DNA of 39,798 nt from Bryobacterales bacterium. GTDB lineage: Bacteria > Acidobacteriota > Terriglobia > Bryobacterales > Bryobacteraceae. How positions within the stretch are numbered: the first letter of the stretch is position 1; each line of letters begins with the position of its first letter. Positions 24,115 to 33,213 of this stretch are shown in pieces. The stretch lies in NCBI GenBank assembly GCA_020854055.1, contig JADZGD010000045.1:1-39798 (forward strand), in the 5' to 3' direction. The position numbers were made by a program, and so were the translations under genes. A model generated the notes under the pieces. That model saw only the letters and a list, made by a program, of their open reading frames with translations, made no database searches and had not been told where the DNA came from.

Positions 24115-25008
24115 TCAGGAATCAGTAGCGGTTTCGAGCGCGGCGAGCACCCGGTTGGTAATCTCTTCAACCATTGCCGGCATGGCCGCATCCAACGCCA
24201 GTGTGACGGCTGCCCGTATGGCCTCCGGATCAACCGCCGGCCTGGCGGACTTAGAGAGAAACTGCCGAGCGTAGCGTTCAATAGCGCTGTCCGGGCTTTT
24301 GTCTGCCAGCGGCGCGGGAACTTGAGACTTTACCACCGCCCGCTGCTCAGTGGCATCCGGCGCTGGAGAAGGTGGCGGCTTCACCACCAGTTTCGGCCGC
24401 GGTGCTGGCACTGGTTCAGGCCGTTGGACCGGACTGGAAACCGGTTCCGGCGGTGTATCGGGTATTACCCGAATGACGGCTGGTTTACGTTCGAATAGCC
24501 CTCGCAACCCGAGTCCGCGACGTTCCTTTGATTCGGTAGCAGGTGACTCGGAAACCGATTCAGCCACCGGAGCGGACGGTGCGGAGACAGGCTGGGAAGG
24601 CGGCTTATCGGGAGAGGCAGGGCGATTCAGGCGAGCCTTGCCGGCCGCGTCCGCCAGCGGCTTTACCGCTTCCATCATGGCGGATGCCTCAAATGGTTTC
24701 TTGAGCACTCCGTCGTAATGGACGCCTCGTGCCTGGTCCTCATCAAACGGTTCCAGAAGACCGGCCGTCAGGATGACGCGGGAGTGCGCATGTCTTGGGT
24801 TCGTTTTTACAATTCGACACAAGTCGTAGCCGGAGCGTTTGGGCAGAAAGACATCAGCGATAATGACGTCCGGATCCACATCAGCCAGACGTAGAATCGC
24901 GGTTTCGCCGTCGGTTACGCTAACAACCTCAAAGCCTTCCTCGCTCAATATCCGTTCGCCCATGCGCTGGGCGTGAGGGCTATCATCGGCAAGAAGAACC
25001 CGCATCAT
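24115..25008 (-). CDS. Response regulator with a long Pro-rich linker and helical tail
   Basis: 297 residues. A complete receiver (1-120) with D8/D9, phosphoryl-acceptor D52, T81 and K104. It continues with a Pro/Ala/Ser-rich linker (about 130-250) containing a short ERRGLGLRGLFERKP block, and ends with an alpha-helical tail (AIRAAVTLALDAAMPAMVEEITNRVLAAL). No DNA-binding domain. Output is probably by protein contact through the tail. The gene follows bamD by 16 bases and precedes yajQ, so it is expressed with envelope-assembly and translation genes. Start may be either of two adjacent Met codons. Confidence 0.87.
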   Translation of the reverse strand: MMRVLLADDSPHAQRMGERILSEEGFEVVSVTDGETAILRLADVDPDVIIADVFLPKRSGYDLCRIVKTNPRHAHSRVILTAGLLEPFDEDQARGVHYDGVLKKPFEASAMMEAVKPLADAAGKARLNRPASPDKPPSQPVSAPSAPVAESVSESPATESKERRGLGLRGLFERKPAVIRVIPDTPPEPVSSPVQRPEPVPAPRPKLVVKPPPSPAPDATEQRAVVKSQVPAPLADKSPDSAIERYARQFLSKSARPAVDPEAIRAAVTLALDAAMPAMVEEITNRVLAALETATDS

Positions 25009-25024
25009 CCTCCAGTGGCCGGCC

Positions 25025-26263
25025 TTATTTATTCTGACTGACGGCCTCGGCCTTCTCCTGGCTCTTTTTCTTCTTTTTCTTCAGCTTCCGCGGAGGCGCC
25101 GTGTGATTCGTCGGGAGCGGCTGAGCCGGTTCAACCGTTGCCGCGGGGGTTGATGCCTGGCCGGTTGCGGATTGAGGCGAATTACCGTTTTGCGAACTCA
25201 GCCGGGCATCCGGTTTGGTGTCAAGAGTTGAGTCGCTAGTGGTCCCGATCGTAACGTCGCTTACACCAGTAGCGCCACCGCCGGCTGGAACCGGGACGCT
25301 GGCCGGCACGGATGGCCGAAGAACAGTCATCGCGGGCTGGCCGGATTTTGCAGCCATCCGCACATCGGGGCTCTTCTTGAGAACTCCCCAGGCGTGACTC
25401 AGTATTCCCGCTTTCTCCCTGTTTTCGATCTCGTACTTCATCCGGGCTTCGGCGACCGGATCGGCCTCGGGAATCGGCAGTTCCATGGAGGTTAGCTGTT
25501 TCTTGGCATCTTCGACGTATTCGCTGAGAGGATAATCTTTCACGATGCGGGAATATGCCTGGCCGGCCCGCTGCCGGAAGCGAGGTCCCATCTTGGAGTA
25601 AGAATCTCCAGCCAGCCAGAGTGCGCCATCGGCGTTGCTATACAGGGGATACTGATCGACCAACGCCTGCAACCGATTGGCAGCGGCGGGGTTACTGCCC
25701 TTATTGTGGTAGAACAAGCCGCGGCGAAATTCACCTTCGGCGATCACTTCCTGGATTTCCCGCAACCGCTGCTGCGCCTCGGGCGCAAACTTGCTGTTGG
25801 GGAATTGAACCAGGACCTGACGGCACTCATCTTCGGCGCGCAGCGCTTGCGCCATGTCGCGATCCGGCTTCTCCATCTGCCGGAAATGAATCATGCACAC
25901 CTTCTCCTGGGCCTCGGCCGATTCCTCCAGCGTTGGGTAAAAGAGGATGAAATCCTTATACTCGGCCTCCGCCTGAGCCAGTCCGTGAGTACCGCCCTCC
26001 CGATACCAACTGTCGGCGATCGCCAGCTTCGCCTTCGCCAGAAACTCGCTGGTGTCGTACGTGTTCATCAGCGTGTTCAGGGTAAGGCGGGCGATCTCAT
26101 ACCGGCCCTTCTCGATGTCCTTTACGGCCTTGTCGAAAAGAACCTTATCCGGTTGGAGGGTGTCTTTGGCAATCGGATTCTCGTATTTCTTATGCCGGCA
26201 ACCGACGGAAAACAGAAATCCGCAGGAGGCCACAAACACGATCCACTTTCGATAACACATCAT
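25025..26263 (-). CDS. bamD: Outer-membrane assembly lipoprotein BamD with extended C-terminus
   Basis: 412 residues. A hydrophobic leader ends in SVGC (C22), a weak lipobox. TPR-like repeats from about 35 to 265 (LFDKAVKDIEKGRYEIARLTL, AEAEYKDFILFYP, DECRQVLVQFPNSKFAPEAQQRL, YPLSEYVEDAKKQL) match BamD/YfiO, which works with BamA to insert outer-membrane beta-barrels. The last 140 residues (about 270-412) are a low-complexity Ala/Pro/Thr region ending in KKLKKKKKKSQEK, absent from the roughly 245-residue E. coli protein. It lies between rpe and the response regulator in the same orientation. Confidence 0.9.
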   Translation of the reverse strand: MMCYRKWIVFVASCGFLFSVGCRHKKYENPIAKDTLQPDKVLFDKAVKDIEKGRYEIARLTLNTLMNTYDTSEFLAKAKLAIADSWYREGGTHGLAQAEAEYKDFILFYPTLEESAEAQEKVCMIHFRQMEKPDRDMAQALRAEDECRQVLVQFPNSKFAPEAQQRLREIQEVIAEGEFRRGLFYHNKGSNPAAANRLQALVDQYPLYSNADGALWLAGDSYSKMGPRFRQRAGQAYSRIVKDYPLSEYVEDAKKQLTSMELPIPEADPVAEARMKYEIENREKAGILSHAWGVLKKSPDVRMAAKSGQPAMTVLRPSVPASVPVPAGGGATGVSDVTIGTTSDSTLDTKPDARLSSQNGNSPQSATGQASTPAATVEPAQPLPTNHTAPPRKLKKKKKKSQEKAEAVSQNK

Positions 26264-26306
26264 AAGCTGCCTACCGAGCTGGCACTAATGGCCACTCTCC
26301 TGATTT

Positions 26307-26981
26307 TCACACATGGACACTCTTCGCCTGGTCCGCAATCTGCCGCATTTCGGTGGTGCGAGCGACGACATCGGGGGCATGAAAAATCGAGGTTCCCGCG
26401 ACCAGCCAATCCGCTCCGGCGCGTACCGCCTCCGTAACGTTCTCGAGAGTGATGCCGCCGTCGATCTCGATCAGGAACGGCTTTCCGATCTCCTGCCGGA
26501 GGCGGTCCAACTCTCTCAGCTTGCCGAGAGTATACGGAATAAACTTCTGGCCGCCAAATCCGGGATTAACGCTCATCACCAGAACATAGTCCACAATTTC
26601 CAACACATGGCGCAAGTTGGCGACCGGAGTTGCGGGATTGATCACGACGCCGGCCTGGGCACCTTCGGCCTGAATGGCGCGCAGTGTGCAATCCAGATGA
26701 TGGCATACCTCCTGATGGACCGAGACGCAGTCGGCCCCTGCTTCGATGAAGATGGGGGCATACTTATCCGGGTCGGTAATCATCAGGTGTACATCCAGGG
26801 CAAGCGCAGTGCGCTTCCGGATGGCCTGGACGACCGGAGGACCGAGGGTCAGATTGGGAACAAAGTGGCCGTCCATCACGTCGATGTGAAGCATTTTCAC
26901 GCCGCCCTTTTCGACGGCAGCGATCTCTTCACCCAAACGTGTGAAGTCGGCGGCGAGGATCGACGGGAGAATCTCGGCCAT
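26307..26981 (-). CDS. rpe: Ribulose-phosphate 3-epimerase
   Basis: 224 residues, full length. It has the TIM-barrel motifs LPSILAADFTRL, HIDVMDGHFVPNLT, DVHLMI, MSVNPGFGGQKF and EIDGGI, which hold the metal-binding His/Asp pairs. It interconverts ribulose-5-phosphate and xylulose-5-phosphate in the pentose phosphate pathway, in the cytoplasm. It starts 12 bases after the rsmB stop and precedes bamD by 43 bases. Confidence 0.97.
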   Translation of the reverse strand: MAEILPSILAADFTRLGEEIAAVEKGGVKMLHIDVMDGHFVPNLTLGPPVVQAIRKRTALALDVHLMITDPDKYAPIFIEAGADCVSVHQEVCHHLDCTLRAIQAEGAQAGVVINPATPVANLRHVLEIVDYVLVMSVNPGFGGQKFIPYTLGKLRELDRLRQEIGKPFLIEIDGGITLENVTEAVRAGADWLVAGTSIFHAPDVVARTTEMRQIADQAKSVHV

Positions 26982-26993
26982 GGCAGGAAAAAC

Positions 26994-28136
26994 CTACTCC
27001 GATGTTATCACAGCAGCAAAGAAGCCATCCCCTGGATCGCGGCCCGGCATCCGCCGCAGAACTTCTTTCGGATGATAGGGTTCAACGATTTCTTCGTTCT
27101 CTTCGGGTTCGAGGGAACAGGTGGCATAAACCAGCCGCCCCCGGGGACCAAGACAGGCCAGGGCATTGGACAATAGTGCTCGTTGCCGCTCGGCAAAGCG
27201 AGGCAGATCTTGTGGGCGCAGACGCCACTTGATCTCCGGGTTCCTGCCCAGTGTTCCGGTACCGGAGCAGGGCGCATCGACCAGGATTCGATCAAACACC
27301 GGCCCGAAGGGCAGGGGCCGGACGCCATCCAACTGCACCAGGGGACAAGGCAGGCCACGCAGCATCTCCATGCGGAACCAGTACCGGTCGCAGGCGACTG
27401 GATGGACGCCGGATTCCAGCGCCTGGGCAGTCTTGTTGCCAGGGGCCGCGCAGAGATCGAGGAATCTCTGTCCGGGCTCCAGCGCCAGCAGCGGAACAAT
27501 GGACTGCGCTCCAATGTCCTGCATCCTGGCGCCCGCCGGAGTGAGGCGGCGGTACGCATCGGGTGGATGAAGAGCTGCCTCAGCAAGACTGCGGGCGGCA
27601 TCGGCGCCATAGTGAGATTGCCAACGTTCCAACAGCCAGGCGGGAATCGAGAGACGGTTGGGCTCATTCGTGAAATCAATTTCGTCGTTTCCAGCCTTGC
27701 GAAGGATGGCGTTGACCAGGCCCGCAGCCGAGCGCTTGCGGGCACGTTTCACCAGTTCGACGCTTTCCGACACCGCGGCATGCCTCGGAATCCGTTCAAG
27801 GTAACGGATCTGATAGATGCCCATCTCCAGAATGATACGCACCTCAGTGTCGAACTTTGCCGCCATGCGTCCGCCCCAATACTGAATTAAATAGTCCAAT
27901 TGGCCGCGCCGGCGGAGTACACCGAAGACGAGATCGGTGGCGAGTCCAGCGTCCCGGGTGTCCAGGCTGGCGGTAAGCTTCAGCAACAGATCGGAGGCGT
28001 AACCACCGCGCTCTACGCGGAGGAGGGTATCGAAGGCTACGCTGCGCGCGGGAGACAAAGCATTAGTGTAGCGCGGCGGGTGACAATGGCCGATCTGCCG
28101 CGTCAGTTGTTGAAAGGAACGATCTGCTACAACCAT
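26994..28136 (-). CDS. rsmB: 16S rRNA (cytosine-C5) methyltransferase RsmB
   Basis: 380 residues. An N-terminal NusB-like helical domain (about 25-150, ending with AAVSESVELVKR) joins a SAM-dependent methyltransferase domain with LDLCAAPGNKT, the proton-relay Cys in VDAPCSGTGTLGRNPEIKW and the catalytic Cys in YATCSLEPEENEE. The protein methylates C967 of 16S rRNA. It is shorter than the E. coli protein (about 429). The ATG at 28136 is the only reasonable start seen, without a good ribosome site. It heads the minus-strand run and is divergent with only 11 bases to the next gene, so promoters must overlap coding sequence. Confidence 0.93.
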   Translation of the reverse strand: MVVADRSFQQLTRQIGHCHPPRYTNALSPARSVAFDTLLRVERGGYASDLLLKLTASLDTRDAGLATDLVFGVLRRRGQLDYLIQYWGGRMAAKFDTEVRIILEMGIYQIRYLERIPRHAAVSESVELVKRARKRSAAGLVNAILRKAGNDEIDFTNEPNRLSIPAWLLERWQSHYGADAARSLAEAALHPPDAYRRLTPAGARMQDIGAQSIVPLLALEPGQRFLDLCAAPGNKTAQALESGVHPVACDRYWFRMEMLRGLPCPLVQLDGVRPLPFGPVFDRILVDAPCSGTGTLGRNPEIKWRLRPQDLPRFAERQRALLSNALACLGPRGRLVYATCSLEPEENEEIVEPYHPKEVLRRMPGRDPGDGFFAAVITSE

Positions 28137-28147
28137 TAAGAGAAGAC

Positions 28148-29590
28148 ATGACGTGGAAGTTTTGGTTGGGAATATTCTTAACCGGTAGTCTATGGGCGGC
28201 GCCGGCGCCGGAGAAGATCAAAGAACTGGTCCAGACCGCCCGGTCGCTGCCCCCGGAACTCGCCGCCGATGTAATGCTTCGCGTGGCGGAATCCGAACAG
28301 GCGAAGGACAAGGGCTGGAAACTGGAACTCTACGAATCGGCGTTTCAACTGGCCGGTTCGGTTCGCCAGCTTGGCCCCAGAAAGCTGGCCTACAACCTTC
28401 CGGATAGCAGCCAGCGATTTGAGGGTTTGGCGGCAGGGTTGGGACTGGACCGGATGTCGATACAGCTTCGCGCCATTGGCGGCATTCTGCCACAGCAACC
28501 GGCCCGGGCGCGGGAGCTGTTCGGTCAAGTGACACCTCCCGAGGCGGCGAAACTGACCTGTGCCGATGCGCTGGTTAACGATCCGAGTCTGTACTATCGA
28601 ATGCTGGGGGAGATTTTCGAGCAGGCATACACGGCGGAGGAGAGGGCCAGGCAGGAGCCGGTACGGATGCTGCTGGCAGTGGTGCAGTCGGCGACTTCGT
28701 CGGTTCAACTGGCACCGCTGGCAAAGTTGTTGGCGGAGGTCCGAATGACCCCGCAACAGCGAGAACTGCTCGAAAGCACCTTCGCGGCACGTCTCGAAGC
28801 GGCGAATGACGATGACCGCACGTACACATACGCAGTGATGCAAATGCAGCTCGCACCGCGTGTCAATGCGTTGATCCGCGATGGCGTGGGCGGCGGGGAT
28901 GCGCTGAGCGAGGGCTGGAAGAGCTTTGTCACGCGCCAGGAGAAAGGGCCCCGATGCCAGGGGGTGCTGACTGAGCACTCGGCGAAGCTACCCGGTACCG
29001 ACACCAACCTGACAGCCGCAATGCCACTCGATCGAGGCGGCACATTACCCAGCAACCCGGACATGGCGCTGCATGTGACGCCGTATCCGGCTGACGACGA
29101 AGCGAGATCGCTGACCGAGAAAGTGCGCGGCCTCTATCTGACAAGCGCCGGGCAACTCTACACACCCGAGCAGCGGAAAGAGACCGAGTGGCGCACGAAG
29201 GCCCTGGCCGCACTCAGTGCAGTGGACGGGTGGCAACCCGGAGCCAGTACGAATGCCATTGACGCCTTCCACGAAACACTGGCTCTGTATCGTGGACTAC
29301 TGCAGATGGGCGCCGGAGCCGAATTCGAGCAGCGAGTGCTGGAAAGCTATGTAACCACGCTCAGCGGGAGTTCAATCGCGACCGAACATCCTTCGCAATG
29401 GCTGGTGGAGTTGAACATCCTGCTGGACCTGGCGCGGACACCCCGGGGCGTTCCATCCCAGGGCACGATGCGCGCCGCCATCCTGAAACGACTGGCACAG
29501 TCGAGCAATCCGGCCGCGGAAGTTTACTCCAACCTCGAAACAGCCGTGCCGGCCGGCGTCGCCGAGTGGAGGGGGATGGGTGTGAAATAG
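28148..29590 (+). CDS. Exported protein of unknown function
   Basis: 480 residues, not recognised. A signal peptide (MTWKFWLGIFLTGSLWA, cut near APAP) is followed by a mostly alpha-helical protein with Ala/Leu-rich repeats (ELVQTARSLPPELAADVMLRV, LAPLAKLLAEVRMTPQQREL) that look like solenoid or tetratrico-like helices. There is one Cys pair at CADALV and RCQGV that could form a disulfide. No catalytic motif is evident. It is divergent from rsmB and convergent with the large glycosidase-like gene. Its leader has AGAGAAG before the ATG. Exported location is inference from the signal. Confidence 0.7.
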   Translation: MTWKFWLGIFLTGSLWAAPAPEKIKELVQTARSLPPELAADVMLRVAESEQAKDKGWKLELYESAFQLAGSVRQLGPRKLAYNLPDSSQRFEGLAAGLGLDRMSIQLRAIGGILPQQPARARELFGQVTPPEAAKLTCADALVNDPSLYYRMLGEIFEQAYTAEERARQEPVRMLLAVVQSATSSVQLAPLAKLLAEVRMTPQQRELLESTFAARLEAANDDDRTYTYAVMQMQLAPRVNALIRDGVGGGDALSEGWKSFVTRQEKGPRCQGVLTEHSAKLPGTDTNLTAAMPLDRGGTLPSNPDMALHVTPYPADDEARSLTEKVRGLYLTSAGQLYTPEQRKETEWRTKALAALSAVDGWQPGASTNAIDAFHETLALYRGLLQMGAGAEFEQRVLESYVTTLSGSSIATEHPSQWLVELNILLDLARTPRGVPSQGTMRAAILKRLAQSSNPAAEVYSNLETAVPAGVAEWRGMGVK

Positions 29591-29642
29591 GTCCGGTAGA
29601 GTGGATCCGAAAACCGGGATAGCGGGTTACCGGGACGCCCCT

Positions 29643-32198
29643 TCACCGCAATCCGGTGGCCTGGCCGGAAACCGGGTTGAGCACGATTCCGCACACGAAG
29701 CCTGTGCCGTGCACCGGCCGCAACGTGAAATTCACTCGTCCGCCGGCGGCCTGGACGGCTACGGTGTCGTGGCTCGCGTCCAGGCGATGCGTGCCGTCGG
29801 CCAGCACCTCGATGCTGGAACCGGCTTCCAATTCGACTTTCATCTCCTTTCTTCCGTCCGGCAAGCCGATGGAGCCGAGCAGCCTCAGCGAGACGGGAAT
29901 GTCACGATCGACCTTGAGGCCTCCCGAGCAGGCGCGCCCGCCGTTGGACGACCGAACATCGGCTCCCAACTCGTCCTTCCCGAGAACCCGCCATAAATGG
30001 TGGTCCGCGTCGAAGGCGAAGCTATTCCTCCCTGGCGCTTGCGCCAGCGCCTCGGACACGGTGGGGGCAAAACGAACTCGCAGCGGTTCCTGACCCAGGG
30101 CCTGGCGCAGCGCGACATAATAGGGAAGCCAACGGAGATTCAGCGAAATCAAGACTCCCTTCTCGCCCCTGGTCGCGCCTCCGTGCGCGATGGTCTGCGC
30201 ATACCGTTTGATGACGGCCTGCGCCGATAGGCCGGCCAGTTCGTTCCGGGCGCGGGCGGCATCCCCACTTTCCACTGCGGCCACGGAGCGATGCCAGGCC
30301 GACTGCGCGTGGTAAAACTCCATCGTGAAGCGCTCCAGGCCTTCGAAATAACTTGCCCACGCGGCGGCTTCCGGTGAGTGCGCGAGGGATTTGACGCCTT
30401 CCAAAATCCGTAGCCTGCGCCGGCAGCCGTCCGCCACGGGCGCTTCGTCCAGGCGCTGATCGATAAAGCGATCGCTGGTTTCGCGGCCGAACATGGGCGC
30501 GTCCTGGATCCATTCCGGGAGATACCGGCTGCCCTGTTGGCGCGCGGCCGCTCCGAAGGTGTCCAGCGCCATTCGATCGCAGGTCGCACTCAGCAGTTCG
30601 TTCTCACGGGAAAGCCAGACCTGGTTGCCGAGGCTCTTGAAATACAGATCCAGCGGACGGGTAGTCCAGTGAATGATGCCGAAACCCGCGCTGCCGGTCC
30701 GGCGCAACATCGATGCGAAACCCGTAAACGGCAGGTAAGGGCGACCGATATAGCTATGGTCATCGTGCTGCGCCCAGACAACAGGGATCACCCGGCGGTG
30801 GTCGCTGATGGCGTGAATCGCCTGCACCGCGGGGTCGCTGGAGAAGGCATAGTCATAGTCCAGCGGGATGAGGGCTACGCCCGGCGGCATGAACGCGTCG
30901 GCGGCGCGCATATAGTCGAAACGCCAACTGCCGGCAGCCAACTCCACGGAGTGGTGCCCGCTTTCGTCCAAAATGGAGCGGAAAACGGAGACAATCCGCG
31001 CGATCGCGAACATGCTGGGCGAGTCGGGATCTCCGCGCAGGGCCGGCCGCGCTTCGAGCGCCTGTTCATAGCGGGTTCGCCACGACGGCGGAAAATCGCG
31101 GCGCTTGATTCCCCGCCACGGGCTGTTCATGCTGTTGCGGAACCAGATCGCGATACGGGTGATCTCCGGATAAGTCTTGAGGAGTTGCTCCAGTTGGCTT
31201 CGGTAGTAAGCACGGCCTTCCGGCGCCTCGGGATCGGCCAGTTGGAAGCCGTTCACGCTGAAACGGGCCGATACCGGCAACTGGGCGATTATATTCTGCG
31301 GATTAGCGGAGGAGGTATCGACATCCAGAGCGAACGTTACTCCCATGCCGCGCGCCGCCGCGAAGCGGAACGCCTTCCGCATCAGCTCGGCGGCGGCCTC
31401 CACGGTCTGGTCTTCCGGCACGAGCCCGGCAGTCGAGCCGAAGACCGGTTCATTGAGAAGGCCCGCCGCGCCAATGACGCTGCGGGCATCGAGGACATGC
31501 TCGGTGCCCCAGTCACGCCCCCGGGCGGTCGTGCTCAGGTATCCCGTGGGCTTGCGGACGCCGTTGTGCGTGAAGCTGAACATCGGGTTGTTGCCATAGG
31601 CGTGGACCATCACGGTGTTGAATCGCATCCGCGCCGCCTGGGCGATCCAGTTCTGCCAGTCCTGGAGATCCCAGGTGGAACACCCGCTCAGGAAGTTGTG
31701 CCAGTTGAAGACCATGCGAGTCGCCGCCAGCGGCCGGTCGGCCAATGCCCAACCGTCAAAGTTGAATGGCCCTTGCCGCGCCGGCGGCTGCGTACTGTAG
31801 GAGAGATAGAATCCGAAGCCGAGTTTCTCCAGCAGCGCATAAACCGCGAATAACGCGCCGCGGGGATCGGCGCCCGCCACGACGGCCCGCCGGGTGTTCC
31901 GGCTCTTCACCGTCGTCACGACGAAGCTATCGGGCGTTCCGGGGTGGTCGCGCTGGAGATAACCGGCCAACTCCGGCATGCTTGCGGGAGTCCCGAGCAG
32001 CACGCTGGGGCCCGAAACCGCCGAGCCGCTCACGACGAATCGAGTTGCCGGATAGAGCAACGCCAAGTGCGCGGTAAGCTCGGAAGCCGCGAGTTTTTCC
32101 ACTTCCGTTGCGCGCGGGGATAACACCACCGCGACCTCCGTCTGGGCGAAAGCCGGGGTTAGCAGAAATAAAAATGCAGCAGCGTGAAGGCGTTTCAT
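29643..32198 (-). CDS. Large exported GH67/GH20-like protein
   Basis: 851 residues. A signal peptide (MKRLHAAAFLFLLTPAFAQ) starts at the ATG at 32198, with AAAGGAAG 7 bases upstream; an upstream in-frame codon would add 37 residues without reason. Residues about 20-150 look like the N-terminal domain of alpha-glucuronidases and hexosaminidases (KLAASELTAHLALLYPATRF, ADPRGALFAVYALLEKLGFGFY). The central part (about 160-560) appears to be a TIM barrel with rich aromatic patches. The catalytic acid pair was not identified with confidence, so no family number is assigned. The C-terminal part is all-beta. Likely role is glycan breakdown in the periplasm. Confidence 0.72.
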   Translation of the reverse strand: MKRLHAAAFLFLLTPAFAQTEVAVVLSPRATEVEKLAASELTAHLALLYPATRFVVSGSAVSGPSVLLGTPASMPELAGYLQRDHPGTPDSFVVTTVKSRNTRRAVVAGADPRGALFAVYALLEKLGFGFYLSYSTQPPARQGPFNFDGWALADRPLAATRMVFNWHNFLSGCSTWDLQDWQNWIAQAARMRFNTVMVHAYGNNPMFSFTHNGVRKPTGYLSTTARGRDWGTEHVLDARSVIGAAGLLNEPVFGSTAGLVPEDQTVEAAAELMRKAFRFAAARGMGVTFALDVDTSSANPQNIIAQLPVSARFSVNGFQLADPEAPEGRAYYRSQLEQLLKTYPEITRIAIWFRNSMNSPWRGIKRRDFPPSWRTRYEQALEARPALRGDPDSPSMFAIARIVSVFRSILDESGHHSVELAAGSWRFDYMRAADAFMPPGVALIPLDYDYAFSSDPAVQAIHAISDHRRVIPVVWAQHDDHSYIGRPYLPFTGFASMLRRTGSAGFGIIHWTTRPLDLYFKSLGNQVWLSRENELLSATCDRMALDTFGAAARQQGSRYLPEWIQDAPMFGRETSDRFIDQRLDEAPVADGCRRRLRILEGVKSLAHSPEAAAWASYFEGLERFTMEFYHAQSAWHRSVAAVESGDAARARNELAGLSAQAVIKRYAQTIAHGGATRGEKGVLISLNLRWLPYYVALRQALGQEPLRVRFAPTVSEALAQAPGRNSFAFDADHHLWRVLGKDELGADVRSSNGGRACSGGLKVDRDIPVSLRLLGSIGLPDGRKEMKVELEAGSSIEVLADGTHRLDASHDTVAVQAAGGRVNFTLRPVHGTGFVCGIVLNPVSGQATGLR

Positions 32199-32243
32199 TC
32201 GAAAACTTCCTTTCCTTCCGCCAAGGACGATGAAGGATACTGC

Positions 32244-32249
32244 ATTATA
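32244..32249 (-). promoter_or_regulatory. Perfect TATAAT -10 of the GH67/GH20-like gene
   Basis: The minus strand reads TATAAT at 32249-32244, giving a start near 32237 and a leader of about 39 bases. No good -35 is visible. The 274-base gap 32199-32472 holds no other gene. Confidence 0.4.
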
Positions 32250-32472
32250 TGCTGAACCACGATCCGGAGTTCTTGCGTTCGTTTCAATCGGATCTTCGAT
32301 ATGATTCAACCAAGAGCCGCGACCGGTGTCGAAGCGCCGCGGATCTCATAACAAGACCGGTCCCACCGGATTGGGATCCGAACTTCCTTCGACGATGTTC
32401 CGGTTATTTTAGAGAACTATGCTGACGAAGGGTTAACACCGCATCCGGCGGAAGCGGGCCGGCCGCCATACG

Positions 32473-33213
32473 CTATAAGGATTTGACGCCCATCGCCACA
32501 ATGTCGTCGACTTTTTGCATCTCTTTCACGACGAAGGGCTCTCCGTACTTCACGCCGATCTGGTTTCCGTAAAAGCGGGCCACGGCTGACAGGCGCTCGC
32601 GGATCTCCGTCTGTTTTGGAAACAGGCCGGAGCCTTCTTCCGTTTCTCCGTATTGCGACTGGTAAGCCAGCAGGGCTTCCATCCGGCGCTCGAATTGGGC
32701 AGTGATGTCAACCACGAACGATGGCACGACGTTGGCGTAAAGAGAGGAGTAAATCAGCTTGAAGGGCCGGTGCGGTTCGGTATACTCGTCCAGCTTCTTC
32801 AATCCAGCGAGAAAGCAGGACTCGTAGGCCAGTTCCGCTGTCCTGTAGTGATCCGGATGGCGTCCTTCCCAGTACGGCAGGATGAGCACGCGCGGCCGCA
32901 GGCGGCGAATTTCACCGGCCAGCGACATGCGAGCCATGATGTTGTTCTCCAGCCGTGCATCGGGCATTCGCAGATTGCCGCGCCAGGCAAGGTGCAGAAT
33001 CGCCGCCGCGGCCTCTGATTCGGCGATGCGCTGCTCCGGTGTGCCGCGGGTGCCCATGTCGCCGGCGGTAAGATCGAGGGCTCCGGTACGATAGCCCATC
33101 TCCGCCATCCGCAGCAGCGTGCCTCCGCAGGTTTGTTCAATGTCGTCGGGATGCGCGGCGATCGCCAGCAGGTCGAGCGGGCGGAAATCGGAATCGAGAT
33201 TGAGGCCGTTCAT
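32473..33213 (-). CDS. bshB1: PIG-L deacetylase, BshB1 (bacillithiol synthesis)
   Basis: 246 residues. The zinc motifs are AHPDDIE near residue 19 and GRHPDHYRTAELAYESCFLAG. The C-terminus (FVVDITAQFERRMEALLAYQSQY, ARFYGNQIGVKYGEPFV) resembles BshB1, which deacetylates GlcNAc-malate to GlcN-malate for bacillithiol, more than the general LmbE proteins. Bacillithiol in Acidobacteria is plausible but inferred. It directly abuts the rhomboid gene (no gap) and shares an operon with it and the kinase. Confidence 0.82.
   Translation of the reverse strand: MNGLNLDSDFRPLDLLAIAAHPDDIEQTCGGTLLRMAEMGYRTGALDLTAGDMGTRGTPEQRIAESEAAAAILHLAWRGNLRMPDARLENNIMARMSLAGEIRRLRPRVLILPYWEGRHPDHYRTAELAYESCFLAGLKKLDEYTEPHRPFKLIYSSLYANVVPSFVVDITAQFERRMEALLAYQSQYGETEEGSGLFPKQTEIRERLSAVARFYGNQIGVKYGEPFVVKEMQKVDDIVAMGVKSL

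Noticed and set aside
26313..27176. 287-codon plus-strand frame over rpe and rsmB
   Set aside because: Antisense to two clear genes and without recognisable motifs.
30537..31853. 438-codon plus-strand frame opposite the GH67/GH20-like gene
   Set aside because: Arg/Gly/Ala-rich composition without motifs; the minus strand has signal peptide, ribosome site and domain match.
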